A stretch of DNA of 64,000 nucleotides from Dyadobacter sp. SG02. GTDB lineage: Bacteria > Bacteroidota > Bacteroidia > Cytophagales > Spirosomataceae. The stretch spans positions 32,321 through 96,320 of the forward strand of contig NZ_FNYL01000004.1 in the NCBI RefSeq assembly GCF_900109045.1. The letters run 5' to 3'. Under the pieces are notes generated by a model, which made no database searches, was not told the origin of the DNA, and saw nothing but the letters and a program-made list of their open reading frames with translations. Made by a program: the position numbers and the translations under genes. Positions 37,684-46,578 of this stretch are shown here, piece by piece (the stretch's first letter is position 1; each line of letters begins with the position of its first letter).

Positions 37684-39267
37684 ATGACATTCAGCATGAA
37701 ACTTAATAACAAAAAATTCTATCAAATTTTGCTCTGCGGAGCGATCCTGCTGGGACCGACTGCTTGCTCCGACTTCCTCGACGAGCAAGATCCGTCGAAC
37801 TTGCAACCGGATACATTCTATACCATCCCTGACCACGCGGAAGCGGCTATTGCAGCTACTTATGCAGAAATGCGTTTCTTCGGTGATGGTGCCGGTATCT
37901 TCTCGGCCAACTGGCAAATGCTCGAAGCTCCTACCGGTACCGCCACTACCGAAACAGGCCAAAACTCCGACCTGAACAACCTGTACGCCCTCATTTACGA
38001 TGGCAACACAGGCCATATCAGCAACTGGTGGAACGGCTTGTACCGTGTGATCGCGAATGCGAACCTGGCGATCGAAAAGATCCCGGGCATTCAGTTCCCT
38101 GCTGCCAATGAGGCTCAGAAAGTGCGCCTGATGGGTGAAGCTCGTTTCCTTCGCGCATGGGCTTATTTCTATGCAGTGAGATTGTGGGGCGATGTACCTT
38201 TGGTTACCAAGCCGCAAACGACGGAATCCGAAGATTTCTTCGCTTCCAGAACACCGCAGGAAGAAGTTTACAAACTGATCGTGGAAGACCTTCAAGCTGC
38301 GGAAGCTGCCGGTTTTGCGGATTTCAACGCCAACGGACGCGTGTCTAAAATGGCTGTGAAAGCTTACCTGGCGAAAGTGTACCTGACCATGGCGGGTTTC
38401 CCACTGTCGAAAGGACAGTCGCATTATAAGCTGGCTGCCGACAAAGCACTTGAAGTGATCACTTACGCCAAGGCTAACCCTTCTACCGTAGGTTTGTTCC
38501 CAACTTACAAGGAGCTGCACGACGAGAAGCTGAAAAACCGTATGGAGCATTTGTTCCAGATCCAGTACAACACCGTCGTGGCAGGTTTCCCGCTGAACGA
38601 CTTCTTCCCGAACTTCAAAGCGGTAACCTACTCAGGACCTAGCGGAACGGGTAGCACAGTGCCAACGAAATCGTTTTACGAGTCGTACGAAACAGGCGAT
38701 CTTCGTACCAAAGATCAGGAAGGCTGGTTCTATACCACCTACTACACCAATGGTACCGGCGAGAAATTCGAGCTGGGCGCTCCTTACGTGTTCAAATACT
38801 TCAACATCGCGGCATTGGGCGGCCCAGGCATTACCCCTACGCGTTTGAACAACCTGAACGTAAACCAGATGCGCTATTCAGACGTGTTGCTGATGTACGC
38901 AGAAGCGCAAGCTGAACTGGGTACTGTGAACCAGGACGCTTACGACGCTTTCAAAGCCATCCGCGACCGTGCAAAATTGAAAACACCTGCAATCGGTACT
39001 TACACGCCTGCTACCTTCAAAGAAGCGGTATGGAAAGAGCGTTGGCATGAATTCGCTTACGAAGGCATTACCTGGTTCGACATGGTACGTCTGCGTAAAG
39101 TGTTCAATGAAGAAACCAAGAAGTTCGACAACTTCGTAGGCCACAGAAACCTGAACGTGAGCGGTGGTGCTCCACTGTTGGAAAAACACCTGTTGTTCCC
39201 GTTGGGTATCCAGGAAATGAGAAACAACCCGAACCTGAAACCTCAGAACCCGGGTTATCAACAATAA
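37684..39267 (+). CDS. SusD/RagB-family nutrient-binding lipoprotein (second locus)
   Basis: 527 residues; ATG 37696 (MKLNNKKFYQ) is an alternative and perhaps better start. The lipobox region LLGPTACSDF gives a surface lipoprotein. SusD blocks are DQDPSNLQPDTFY-like near the N terminus, GEARFLRAWAYFYAVRLWGDVPLVT, QMRYSDVLLMYAEAQAELG and the RagB tail WKERWHEFAYEGITWFDMVRLRKV. The last matches the SusD branch with shorter insertions than the first locus. It caps the SusC barrel encoded just upstream. A good terminator follows 19 bp after the stop, so the unit is a two-gene SusCD operon. Confidence 0.95.
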   Translation: MTFSMKLNNKKFYQILLCGAILLGPTACSDFLDEQDPSNLQPDTFYTIPDHAEAAIAATYAEMRFFGDGAGIFSANWQMLEAPTGTATTETGQNSDLNNLYALIYDGNTGHISNWWNGLYRVIANANLAIEKIPGIQFPAANEAQKVRLMGEARFLRAWAYFYAVRLWGDVPLVTKPQTTESEDFFASRTPQEEVYKLIVEDLQAAEAAGFADFNANGRVSKMAVKAYLAKVYLTMAGFPLSKGQSHYKLAADKALEVITYAKANPSTVGLFPTYKELHDEKLKNRMEHLFQIQYNTVVAGFPLNDFFPNFKAVTYSGPSGTGSTVPTKSFYESYETGDLRTKDQEGWFYTTYYTNGTGEKFELGAPYVFKYFNIAALGGPGITPTRLNNLNVNQMRYSDVLLMYAEAQAELGTVNQDAYDAFKAIRDRAKLKTPAIGTYTPATFKEAVWKERWHEFAYEGITWFDMVRLRKVFNEETKKFDNFVGHRNLNVSGGAPLLEKHLLFPLGIQEMRNNPNLKPQNPGYQQ

Positions 39268-39285
39268 TTTCTTATCTGTTTTGCA

Positions 39286-39318
39286 AAAGCCGGCCTTCAT
39301 CTGAGGGTCGGCTTTTTT
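39286..39318 (+). terminator. Rho-independent terminator after the second SusCD pair
   Basis: AAAGCCGGCC pairs with GGGTCGGCTTT (one G-U pair), then a run of T. It lies 19 bp past the SusD stop and separates the pair from the esterase gene. Confidence 0.85.
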
Positions 39319-39367
39319 CGTTAGTTCCCTTATATTCACAACCTGAGTTTATCAAAGCCATTTGCAG

Positions 39368-41416
39368 ATGTTGGAAAGGATATATTTTGCTGCCGGTCGC
39401 CGCGCATATGGATGGAAAATCCTGTTTTGTATGCTAATGGGCATCGTGCAGGCGAATGCGCAGTTGGTCATCACAAGCCCTGTTTCAAACCAGGTCATGC
39501 AACGCAACGCGACCGGTACCGCTTCCGTTTCGGTCACCGCCTACGCGCATTATCCGTACACACAGGTCAGCGCGGCGTTGATTCCCATCGAAGGCAATGC
39601 AAATGCCGCACAGGAACAGCGCTTCGACGCCAATGAGCTTACTCGGGGATTTTTGCACACTACATTCACCGCCCACACCGGTTGGTACCGTCTCAAACTC
39701 ACCGGTACCGCCCCAAACGGCGTGACCGACTCGGCGATAGTCACCCGCGTGGGCATAGGCGAAGTTTTCCTCATTACCGGCAACTCCAATGCAATGGGCC
39801 TGCCCGGCCTCGGTGCCAAAGACGCTTCCGCCAATGTGATTTCCTTTCATGCATTGAACAAAACCCTCAATAGCGAAAACATTACCATTGCACCCGACGG
39901 CCCGATGCCCGCGCCCGTTTTCGAGCCACTCGAAAGCGGCAACAATATTTTTCCAAACGGCGAAACATCGTGGTACTGGGGCGAGTTGGGGGATTTACTA
40001 TTTCAAAGGTGGAAAACGCCGGTACTGTTTTTCAATACCGCCTGGGCAGCCGCCAATGCAGAAAACTACCGCGACGCGGCTTCCGGAAAGGACGCATACA
40101 ATTTATACGTAGGCAAATTCTGGCCCAACCGCCAGCCTTACAGCAATATCGTGAATACCATGCGTTACCTGACCTCACTCACGGGCGTCAGGGCGGTACT
40201 GTGGTCGCATGGGGAGAATGACGCGCAGCTGGGCTTCAACGAAACCCAATATTTCGATGGCATCCGAACGCTCATTCAGAACAGCCGCAAGGATACGGGC
40301 TACAACATTCCCTGGTACATCGCCCGCAATTCGGCCAGTAATCAATTAAAGGACCCTTACCTGCCCGTATTGAATGCTCAAAACCGGCTGATAGCATTAC
40401 CCGGTTTCAATGCTTTCCAGGGACCTTACCTCGACACGATTCAGATTCCGCGCCCGGCTTCCGCGCATTTTGAAAATGTGCCCGGCGGCGTTCAAGGGCT
40501 TACGCTGGCCGCCGCAGCATGGAACAGAAGCCTGGCCGACACCGCCATTGCCAGAACTACTCCCCTGCAACCCGCATACGCATTACACACCGGCGTAACG
40601 CCCGCACGCGTATACCCGGGCGCGACGTTCGGGCTGCCATTTACGGTCACCGGCAGTGCGCCTTCCGCATTGCAGCTCACCGCGGAGCTGCTGGATGCGC
40701 AGGGGCAGTTCGTCGCCAATGTCGGTACAGGCAGCAGTAATCCATTCCCAATACAAATGCCCGCCGAACTCGCCGACGGGCCCTACCACATACGGCTCAC
40801 AGGGCTAAATCCCGTGCTGCCGGGCAGCGTTTCCCAACCGGTTTACGTGGAGCGCTCTCCGCGTACGATCGAATATGTCAACACCATCGGCGTGCGAAAT
40901 GCCGGCAGTAGCATCCATCTCGCCTGGGTCATCGCGCCGGTACCCCGACTCGCCTCTATGACTGTCCAGAAAACAACGGACGGCCTGCATTACAACGATC
41001 TCGAAAGTTTTCCTGCCCCGCCATCGGGCTCATCAGCCGTATTTGGCTTTACAGATAATAGCCCCGGTAGCGGGACGGTCTTTTACAGGATCAAAATGGT
41101 GTATAACAATAATATTATCGGCTATTCGACGATTGTCACATTGTTCCGCGACGGCGCTCCGGCTCCCTGGACGGTCTTCCCAAACCCGGTAACACAGCAG
41201 CAGTTTTACATTTTACCCGCAGCCGAAACCCCGGAAGCCGACCTTACCTGCCGCCTTTTCGACGCAGCAGGTCGCGAGCATCCTGTTCAAACTTCTGCGC
41301 GTGAAGCGGTAGGATTGCTCTCCGTTCGTCCGCGTTATCCGTTGCCAGCCGGAAAATATATCCTTCAAGTGACATCGGCTGGTCAAAGCAGGACACAAAG
41401 CGTTGTTTTCTATTAA
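39368..41416 (+). CDS. Secreted SGNH-type esterase (sialate O-acetylesterase-like) with type IX sorting domain
   Basis: 682 residues from ATG 39368 (a TTG at 39362 is also in frame). The signal peptide ends VQANAQ. A beta domain is followed by an SGNH hydrolase-like region: ITGNSNAMGLPGL holds the probable nucleophile Ser (GNSN, versus GQSN in sialate O-acetylesterases), and LWSHGENDAQLG corresponds to the GESN block with Asn and Glu. Two beta-sandwich modules and a C-terminal sorting domain (TVFPNPVTQQQFYILP to the GKYILQVTSAGQ tail) follow. The sorting domain predicts export by the type IX system. It may deacetylate glycans, but the substrate is unknown. Confidence 0.75.
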   Translation: MLERIYFAAGRRAYGWKILFCMLMGIVQANAQLVITSPVSNQVMQRNATGTASVSVTAYAHYPYTQVSAALIPIEGNANAAQEQRFDANELTRGFLHTTFTAHTGWYRLKLTGTAPNGVTDSAIVTRVGIGEVFLITGNSNAMGLPGLGAKDASANVISFHALNKTLNSENITIAPDGPMPAPVFEPLESGNNIFPNGETSWYWGELGDLLFQRWKTPVLFFNTAWAAANAENYRDAASGKDAYNLYVGKFWPNRQPYSNIVNTMRYLTSLTGVRAVLWSHGENDAQLGFNETQYFDGIRTLIQNSRKDTGYNIPWYIARNSASNQLKDPYLPVLNAQNRLIALPGFNAFQGPYLDTIQIPRPASAHFENVPGGVQGLTLAAAAWNRSLADTAIARTTPLQPAYALHTGVTPARVYPGATFGLPFTVTGSAPSALQLTAELLDAQGQFVANVGTGSSNPFPIQMPAELADGPYHIRLTGLNPVLPGSVSQPVYVERSPRTIEYVNTIGVRNAGSSIHLAWVIAPVPRLASMTVQKTTDGLHYNDLESFPAPPSGSSAVFGFTDNSPGSGTVFYRIKMVYNNNIIGYSTIVTLFRDGAPAPWTVFPNPVTQQQFYILPAAETPEADLTCRLFDAAGREHPVQTSAREAVGLLSVRPRYPLPAGKYILQVTSAGQSRTQSVVFY

Positions 41417-41519
41417 TACAACTTATATCTTGCTAACAATCAACAGCTTCCAACGATCACCTAACCCGGCGTGTCCACAGGAACGATACTCCGTTCCTTA
41501 AACCGCAATTTCTTACGCT

Positions 41520-42515
41520 ATGAAAAGATTAATACCCATTCTGTTCTTTGCATTCCTGATGAATGCCTGCACATCGGGCGACAGCCCCGTCCCACTGGAA
41601 ATTACGGACGCCAGGCTGAAAGACTACCACATCATTTCCATCGCTTTCGACAAATCGGGCACCGCGTGGCTCGGCACGCTGAGCCAGGGGCTTATCCGGC
41701 ACAGCGGCACAAGCATCGCCGTTTTTGATTCTTCCAATTCCACTTTGAAAAAAGCACCGATCTGGGATATTGAGGTCGACAAAAAAGGCAACGTCTGGCT
41801 TGGAACCGACGCTTTGATCAAATACAATGGTTCGAAATTCACCCGGTACGAATCGGGCCTGTACAATCTGCCGCGTAATGCGGTGCGCGCGGTAGCCATA
41901 GACGGCGCCGACAATATCTGGTTTTCGGCAGGCGCTTCACGCCAGGGTGGATTGGTGAAATATGACGGGGAACGCTTCACTACCTTCACGCCCGAAAATT
42001 CCCAACTTCCTGGTAACCTGGTAGCAGGCATTGCCATCGATCAGAACAACACCGTCTGGGCGGCCCTCAACGACGGGGTCACCGCTACTTCGATGGTCCG
42101 TATTAAAAATGATCAATGGGATGTTTTCAGCGAAAAGGAACTTGGTTTCAGCCCTTACTACTACGGGAATATCGTCACCAACAAAGACAATGAATTGGTG
42201 GCTTCGATCAATTACGGGCTTTCGAGCAGCATTACACCCGGCCGGCCGCAGATATTCCGGTTCAACGGGCAATCGAGTCAGGTGATCAATCTCCCGGAGG
42301 ACGACAAAAAGGTGTACATGACCCAAACCGTCTTCGTTGACCGCGACAACCGCATTTGGGCCGCATTTTGGTGCGACAAGGAATATGGCGTGTTTCGGAA
42401 TGGTCAATGGGAGCTGAAAGACCTCGACGAGAGCGGGGGCGTATTCGCATTTGGCCAGAGCCCGACCGGTGAAATATGGCTGGGCGGCGGGAAGGGGATT
42501 TATATATTGAAGTAA
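41520..42515 (+). CDS. Lipoprotein with two-component-regulator-type propeller repeats
   Basis: 331 residues. Lipobox FLMNAC (Cys17). Repeated blades of the WLGT-type (GTAWLGTLSQGLIRHSG, GNVWLGTDALIKYNG, DNIWFSAGASRQGGLVKYDG, GEIWLGGGKGIYIL) are the Reg_prop blades found in the sensor part of hybrid two-component systems. Here the propeller stands alone, without a histidine kinase or transmembrane helix. It is probably an envelope-anchored binding or scaffolding protein; ligand unknown. It is monocistronic, with a hairpin-bearing repeat right after its stop. Confidence 0.8.
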   Translation: MKRLIPILFFAFLMNACTSGDSPVPLEITDARLKDYHIISIAFDKSGTAWLGTLSQGLIRHSGTSIAVFDSSNSTLKKAPIWDIEVDKKGNVWLGTDALIKYNGSKFTRYESGLYNLPRNAVRAVAIDGADNIWFSAGASRQGGLVKYDGERFTTFTPENSQLPGNLVAGIAIDQNNTVWAALNDGVTATSMVRIKNDQWDVFSEKELGFSPYYYGNIVTNKDNELVASINYGLSSSITPGRPQIFRFNGQSSQVINLPEDDKKVYMTQTVFVDRDNRIWAAFWCDKEYGVFRNGQWELKDLDESGGVFAFGQSPTGEIWLGGGKGIYILK

Positions 42516-42519
42516 AAAC

Positions 42520-42652
42520 AAATGTCACGCAGAGCGCAGTCAAATGTCAAGCTGAGTGCAGTCAAATGTCAAGCTGAGCGCAGTCAAATGTCAAGCTGAG
42601 CGCAGTCGAAGCTCGGTATCGTACCGCACTTCGACTGCGCTCTGCGTGACAT
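42520..42652. repeat. 22-bp tandem repeat within a hairpin, family A, between convergent genes
   Basis: Four 22-bp units start at 42520, 42542, 42564 and 42586 (type AATGTCAAGCTGAGCGCAGT). The first unit is complementary to 42633-42652 over 20 bp. The last unit starts a 14-bp perfect stem, GAGCGCAGTCGAAG (42598-42611) with 42629-42642, capped by CGGTA-TCG-TACCG. The same 14-bp stem recurs at 58.35 kb. Confidence 0.9.
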
Positions 42653-42659
42653 CAACATT

Positions 42660-43439
42660 TTAATCCTCGAACAAACTTCCCAAACCTCCGATCACCGAAC
42701 CGCTTTCTTTTCTGGCATTAGGCCCGTAAGCGGAAAGACGCTGGATGAGTTTGGAAATCGGCATCGACTGGACCCAGCAGCGGCCTGTGCCACGCAACGT
42801 AGCCAGGAACATCCCTTCCCCACCAAATACCATCGATTTGAGGCCACCCGAACGCTGGATATCAAAGCTCAGCGATTGCTCGAATGCTACCACGCACCCG
42901 GTATCGATCCGCAAGGTCTCGTTGTTAAGCTGCTTTTCCATCACGACACCGCCCGCGTGCACGAATGCCATTCCGTCGCCTTTCAGTTTTTGGAGGATAA
43001 AACCTTCTCCGCCAAATAAACCCGATCCGAAACGCTGGTTGAAATGGATTTTCATGCTCGTGCCCATAGCCGCGCAAAGGAAACCGTCTTTCTGCACGAT
43101 CAGCTCGTTGCCGTAGATTTTCGACAGGTCGATCGGCATGACCGTTCCGGGGTATGGCGCTGAAAAAGCGACTTTCTTCTTACCCACACCACGATTGGTA
43201 AAGTGCGTCATAAACAGCGATTCACCCGTAAGCAAGCGCGTTCCGGCCTGGAATATCTTGCCCATCATGCTCTGGTTCGCTTCGGAGCCGTCGCCCATTT
43301 TGGTTTCGAACTGAATGCCGTCTTCCATAAAAAGCATAGCACCCGCTTCGGCGATCACGGTTTCGTTCGGATCTAATTCGATTTCAACGACCTGAATGTC
43401 GTCGCCGATGATTTTGTAATCGATTTCGTGTGAGATCAT
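42660..43439 (-). CDS. AIM24/TIGR00266-family protein
   Basis: 259 residues. The AIM24 beta-roll family: [27 protein letters not shown] opening (here [17 protein letters not shown]), [13 protein letters not shown], the [24 protein letters not shown] block and [14 protein letters not shown]. No signal peptide or membrane segment. The family is widespread, with links to membrane/mitochondrial organisation in eukaryotes, but no bacterial biochemical role is established. It follows the small acidic-tail gene by 46 bp on the same strand and ends against the convergent repeat. Confidence 0.85.
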   Translation of the reverse strand: MISHEIDYKIIGDDIQVVEIELDPNETVIAEAGAMLFMEDGIQFETKMGDGSEANQSMMGKIFQAGTRLLTGESLFMTHFTNRGVGKKKVAFSAPYPGTVMPIDLSKIYGNELIVQKDGFLCAAMGTSMKIHFNQRFGSGLFGGEGFILQKLKGDGMAFVHAGGVVMEKQLNNETLRIDTGCVVAFEQSLSFDIQRSGGLKSMVFGGEGMFLATLRGTGRCWVQSMPISKLIQRLSAYGPNARKESGSVIGGLGSLFED

Positions 43440-43485
43440 TTTTTCGTAAAAGGTTTTATAGGTTGGTCAAAACGAATGCAGCCTG

Positions 43486-43743
43486 CTATTCTTCCTCCTC
43501 TTCTTCTTCCCCGGAACTCTTTTTCTTCGATTTCCGGGTTTTCCGACCAGGAATATCCTCCCGGTCGCGGAGTTTTTTGTCATCCACATTTTTATTCAAA
43601 AATTCATTGATACGGTCCATATCAAAGCTCGTGGTGATCTCACCGAACGAGTTGATCTGGATATCAAAACCTTCCAGGTCTTTGTGCACGCGAGGTTTTT
43701 CGGGCGTAGGCTTGGATGTTTCCGACTGTTTTTTCTTAGCCAT
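43486..43743 (-). CDS. Small highly charged protein with poly-Glu tail, function unknown
   Basis: 85 residues with a basic start (MAKKKQSETSKPTPEKPRVHK), a central structured-looking segment (LEGFDIQINSFGEITTSFDMDRINEFLNK), a basic stretch (RKTRKSKKKS) and seven terminal glutamates. No family assigned. Its position between gltX and the AIM24 gene on the same strand (106 and 46 bp gaps) and the clean ATG support it as a real gene. The mix of a folded core between charged tails suggests a protein- or nucleic-acid-binding cytoplasmic factor, which is only inference. Confidence 0.7.
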   Translation of the reverse strand: MAKKKQSETSKPTPEKPRVHKDLEGFDIQINSFGEITTSFDMDRINEFLNKNVDDKKLRDREDIPGRKTRKSKKKSSGEEEEEEE

Positions 43744-43849
43744 GTGTTTGATGCCAATGGGCCGCCGTGCGGTCCGTTATTCACTTATTACGAAAATATG
43801 CAATGATCCCAACCATATCAATGGGATTTGATCCTGCGGTCGACCCGAC

Positions 43850-45400
43850 CTACGCCAGCCTGATTTGCGCTGACAAACGGCTGAGCGCTGTTTCGAGCCT
43901 TTTCACGACTTCGTCTTTTCCAAGTATCTCCATGATGATCATCAGATCCGGCCCGGCGCCTGCTCCGGTCACTGCCAGGCGTAATGCCTGCATGATCTTG
44001 CCCATCTTGATACCCAGCGATTCCATCGTCGCCGAAAGTACTTCTTTAATATCGTGTGCCACGAAGTTTCCTTCAAAACCAGCCAGTGCCTCCTTAAATC
44101 CACCGATCGCATTCACCGCCTCCTCGTTCCACTTCTTCATCACCACATCCTGGTCATACTCTTCCGGGGCCGCAAACAAAAAGAGCGATTCCGAAACGAT
44201 CTCCTTAATGAAATGCACGCGGTCTTTCAGCAAATGCACGATTTGCGCAAGCTGGTCGTGGTTAACATTAATGCCTTTCGCCGCGTACAAAGGTTTCAGT
44301 TCTTCGATGATCGCAGCGTCGTCCAGCTGTTTGAGATATTGTTGGTTAAACCAGTTTGCCTTCTGAATATCGAACCTCGCACCCGCCTTATGCACGCGCT
44401 CGAAGCTGAACGAGGCGATGAGTTCATCCATACTGAAAATCTCCTGCTCGGTACCTGCATTCCAGCCGAGTAATGCGAGGAAGTTGGCGGTAGCACCGGG
44501 CAAATAGCCTTCTTCGCGGAAACCACGTGCCTTATCGCCGGTATTCGGGTCTGTCCATTCCAACGGGAAGATCGGGAAACCGCCCAGGTCCGCGTCGCGT
44601 TTCGAAAGTTTTCCATTACCATCAGGTTTCAGGAGAAGCGGCAAATGCGCAAACTGCGGCATGGTACTTTCCCAACCCAGGTAACGGTATAGCAACACGT
44701 GCAACGGAGCCGATGGCAGCCATTCCTCCCCGCGGATCACGTGGGTAATGCCCATCAAGTGGTCGTCCACGATGTTCGCCAAATGGTAAGTCGGCATTCC
44801 ATCCGATTTTAAAAGCACTTTATCATCGATCTGCGACGAATGCACCACCACCCAGCCGCGGATCAGGTCGTTGAAACGGACATCCTCTTTCGGCATGATT
44901 TTCATCCGGATCACGTAAGGATCGCCGCTTTCGAGTCGTGCATTGGTTTCCTCAGCCGACAGCGTCAACGAGTTAGTCATTTCAGTGCGCGTGATGGCAT
45001 TGTATTGCACCGCGGCTACTTTCGCAGCTTCCAAACGCTTGCGCATTTCATCCAGCTGCTCGGGCGTATCGAAAGCATAATAGGCCTTCCCTTCCTGAAC
45101 GAGCCTTTCCGCATATTCGCGGTACATTTCTTTTCTTTCCGATTGCCGGTAAGGCGCGTGCGGGCCGCCTTGCTGCGGGCCTTCGTCGATGCCGATACCC
45201 AGCCATTCCAACGCTTCCAGAATGTATGCCTCCGCTCCCGGAACGTAACGGTTCTGGTCGGTATCTTCTATGCGAAGCAGCATCTGGCCGCCTTGCTGAC
45301 GTGCAAACAGGTAATTATACAGGGCCGTACGCACACCGCCCGCATGCAACGGACCGGTAGGACTAGGCGCAAAACGCACCCTGACAGGTTTGTTATTCAT
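43850..45400 (-). CDS. gltX: Glutamyl-tRNA synthetase
   Basis: 516 residues, class I synthetase charging tRNA-Glu in the cytoplasm. The HIGH-type motif is in RFAPSPTGPLHAGGVRTALYNYLFARQ, and the KMSKS-type loop is KLSKRDADLG (GNGKLSKRD). The C-terminal anticodon-binding helices run from about 340 onward, including ALRLAVTGAGAGPDLM. Full length and intact. It sits between ridA-like (218 bp upstream, separated by a repeat array) and a small unknown gene. Confidence 0.97.
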   Translation of the reverse strand: MNNKPVRVRFAPSPTGPLHAGGVRTALYNYLFARQQGGQMLLRIEDTDQNRYVPGAEAYILEALEWLGIGIDEGPQQGGPHAPYRQSERKEMYREYAERLVQEGKAYYAFDTPEQLDEMRKRLEAAKVAAVQYNAITRTEMTNSLTLSAEETNARLESGDPYVIRMKIMPKEDVRFNDLIRGWVVVHSSQIDDKVLLKSDGMPTYHLANIVDDHLMGITHVIRGEEWLPSAPLHVLLYRYLGWESTMPQFAHLPLLLKPDGNGKLSKRDADLGGFPIFPLEWTDPNTGDKARGFREEGYLPGATANFLALLGWNAGTEQEIFSMDELIASFSFERVHKAGARFDIQKANWFNQQYLKQLDDAAIIEELKPLYAAKGINVNHDQLAQIVHLLKDRVHFIKEIVSESLFLFAAPEEYDQDVVMKKWNEEAVNAIGGFKEALAGFEGNFVAHDIKEVLSATMESLGIKMGKIMQALRLAVTGAGAGPDLMIIMEILGKDEVVKRLETALSRLSAQIRLA

Positions 45401-45429
45401 TTATTCAAAAAATTAAGTTCAATGGTTTT

Positions 45430-45610
45430 GTCAGAAGTAGTCATTGATAGTCAGGTATTGTCATTCGTTGCCAGGTACTGTTATTGAGAGCCAAGTGTTG
45501 TCATTGAGCGTCATTAATTGTCAGAAATCGTTCATCAGTTTTCCCTCAATACTTGACTCCTGACTACACTTGACCAAACATGACTATGAATGACTACATC
45601 TGACCATTTC
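45430..45610. repeat. 10-bp-period GTCA repeat array folded back on itself
   Basis: Left part (45430-45540) has about 11 units in strict 10-bp register: GTCAGAAGTA, GTCATTGATA, GTCAGGTATT, GTCATTCGTT and so on. Right part (about 45553-45610) has TGAC-start 10-mers (TGACTACACT, TGACCAAACA, TGACTATGAA, TGACTACATC) complementary to the left. The two sides pair over roughly 33 nt with about five mismatches. It fills the gap upstream of gltX. Confidence 0.85.
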
Positions 45611-45618
45611 CTACATCG

Positions 45619-45987
45619 TTACTCCACCGCAATAACCGATATTTCAACGTTAACGTCTTTCGGCAGGCGTGCTACCTGTACGGTCTCGCGTGCGGGAGGT
45701 TCTTTGGTGAAAAAGCTGCCGTAGATTTCGTTGACGGACGTGAAGTCGTTCATATCGCGAAGGAAAATACTGGCTTTCACCACATTCTGAAACCCAAGGC
45801 CGGCAGCTCCCAGGATATGCCCGATATTCTGCATCACCATCCCGGTTTCTGCCTTGATGTCCCCGGATTTCGCCAGCTCAGCGGCGATTTGTCCTGAAAC
45901 ATAAACAGTACCATCTACTTTAACAGCCTGGCTGTAAGGACCAATGGGGGCCGGTGCTTTATCTGAAAATATGATTTGCTTGGGCAT
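45619..45987 (-). CDS. RidA-family enamine/imine deaminase
   Basis: 122 residues from ATG 45987 (MPKQIIFSDKAPAPIGPYSQAV); a TTG nine bases earlier is in frame but less likely. The RidA fold is evident with GPYSQAVKVDGTVYVSGQIA, MQNIGHILGAAGLGFQNVVKASIFL and the C-terminal ARETVQVARLPKDVNVEISVIA, whose Arg and Glu are the usual active-site residues. It hydrolyses reactive 2-aminoacrylate-type enamines, protecting PLP enzymes. It is upstream of gltX on the same strand, with the repeat array between. Confidence 0.92.
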   Translation of the reverse strand: MPKQIIFSDKAPAPIGPYSQAVKVDGTVYVSGQIAAELAKSGDIKAETGMVMQNIGHILGAAGLGFQNVVKASIFLRDMNDFTSVNEIYGSFFTKEPPARETVQVARLPKDVNVEISVIAVE

Positions 45988-46040
45988 AAGTGACAAGAGT
46001 TAATGCCGCAAAATTACCAAATTATGCCGTGCCTACCGCC

Positions 46041-46559
46041 TTATTCCACCTTAAAAAGCGCTTTCAACTCGGTGGCTTCGGCCGCATTCAATCGTCCGGC
46101 CAGTACAAGGCGCAGCTGACGGCGGCGAAGGGCACTCAGGTATAACTCGTTTTCCTCGTCGGTTTCCGGTTCAAGCGGCGGCACTTCGATGGGCCGGCCA
46201 TTCTGATCGACGGCTACAAAAGTGTAGAATGCGCGGTTGGTACTCACCCGCTGGCCTGCCGGAATATCCTCCGCCCATACTTCGAGAAAAACCTCCATCG
46301 AAGAATTGAATGCGCGGGTAACCTTGGCGTGCATGGTGACGATGTTACCCAGGCGAATGGGCTCCGTAAACGACACATTATCCACGGAAGCGGTCACCAC
46401 AATGCGGTTCGAATGCTTTTGCGCCGAAATCGCCGCGCAAATGTCCATCCAGTGCAGCAACCGTCCTCCCATCAGGTTATTGAGTGTATTGGTATCGTTG
46501 GGAAGCACCATTTCGGTCATGGTTACCTCGGATTGATGGGGCTTTTTCGGTTTCAGCAT
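46041..46559 (-). CDS. Hot-dog-fold acyl-CoA thioesterase (YciA-like)
   Basis: 172 residues. The acyl-CoA thioesterase branch of the hot-dog fold: NTLNNLMGGRLLHWMDICAAI is the long central helix with the catalytic-type Asp, RIVVTASVDNVSFTEPI and SSMEVFLEVWAEDI are the sheet. The C terminus adds a helical tail ending LKALFKVE. It hydrolyses acyl-CoA esters in the cytoplasm; chain specificity is not readable. It is on the minus strand upstream of RidA by 53 bp. Confidence 0.88.
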   Translation of the reverse strand: MLKPKKPHQSEVTMTEMVLPNDTNTLNNLMGGRLLHWMDICAAISAQKHSNRIVVTASVDNVSFTEPIRLGNIVTMHAKVTRAFNSSMEVFLEVWAEDIPAGQRVSTNRAFYTFVAVDQNGRPIEVPPLEPETDEENELYLSALRRRQLRLVLAGRLNAAEATELKALFKVE

Positions 46560-46578
46560 GTTGGTATGTTAATGTATT

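Noticed and set aside
45430..45610. CRISPR or tRNA-like cluster upstream of gltX
   Set aside because: The period is 10 bp, far too short for CRISPR, and no acceptor stem or TPsiC-type sequence is present.
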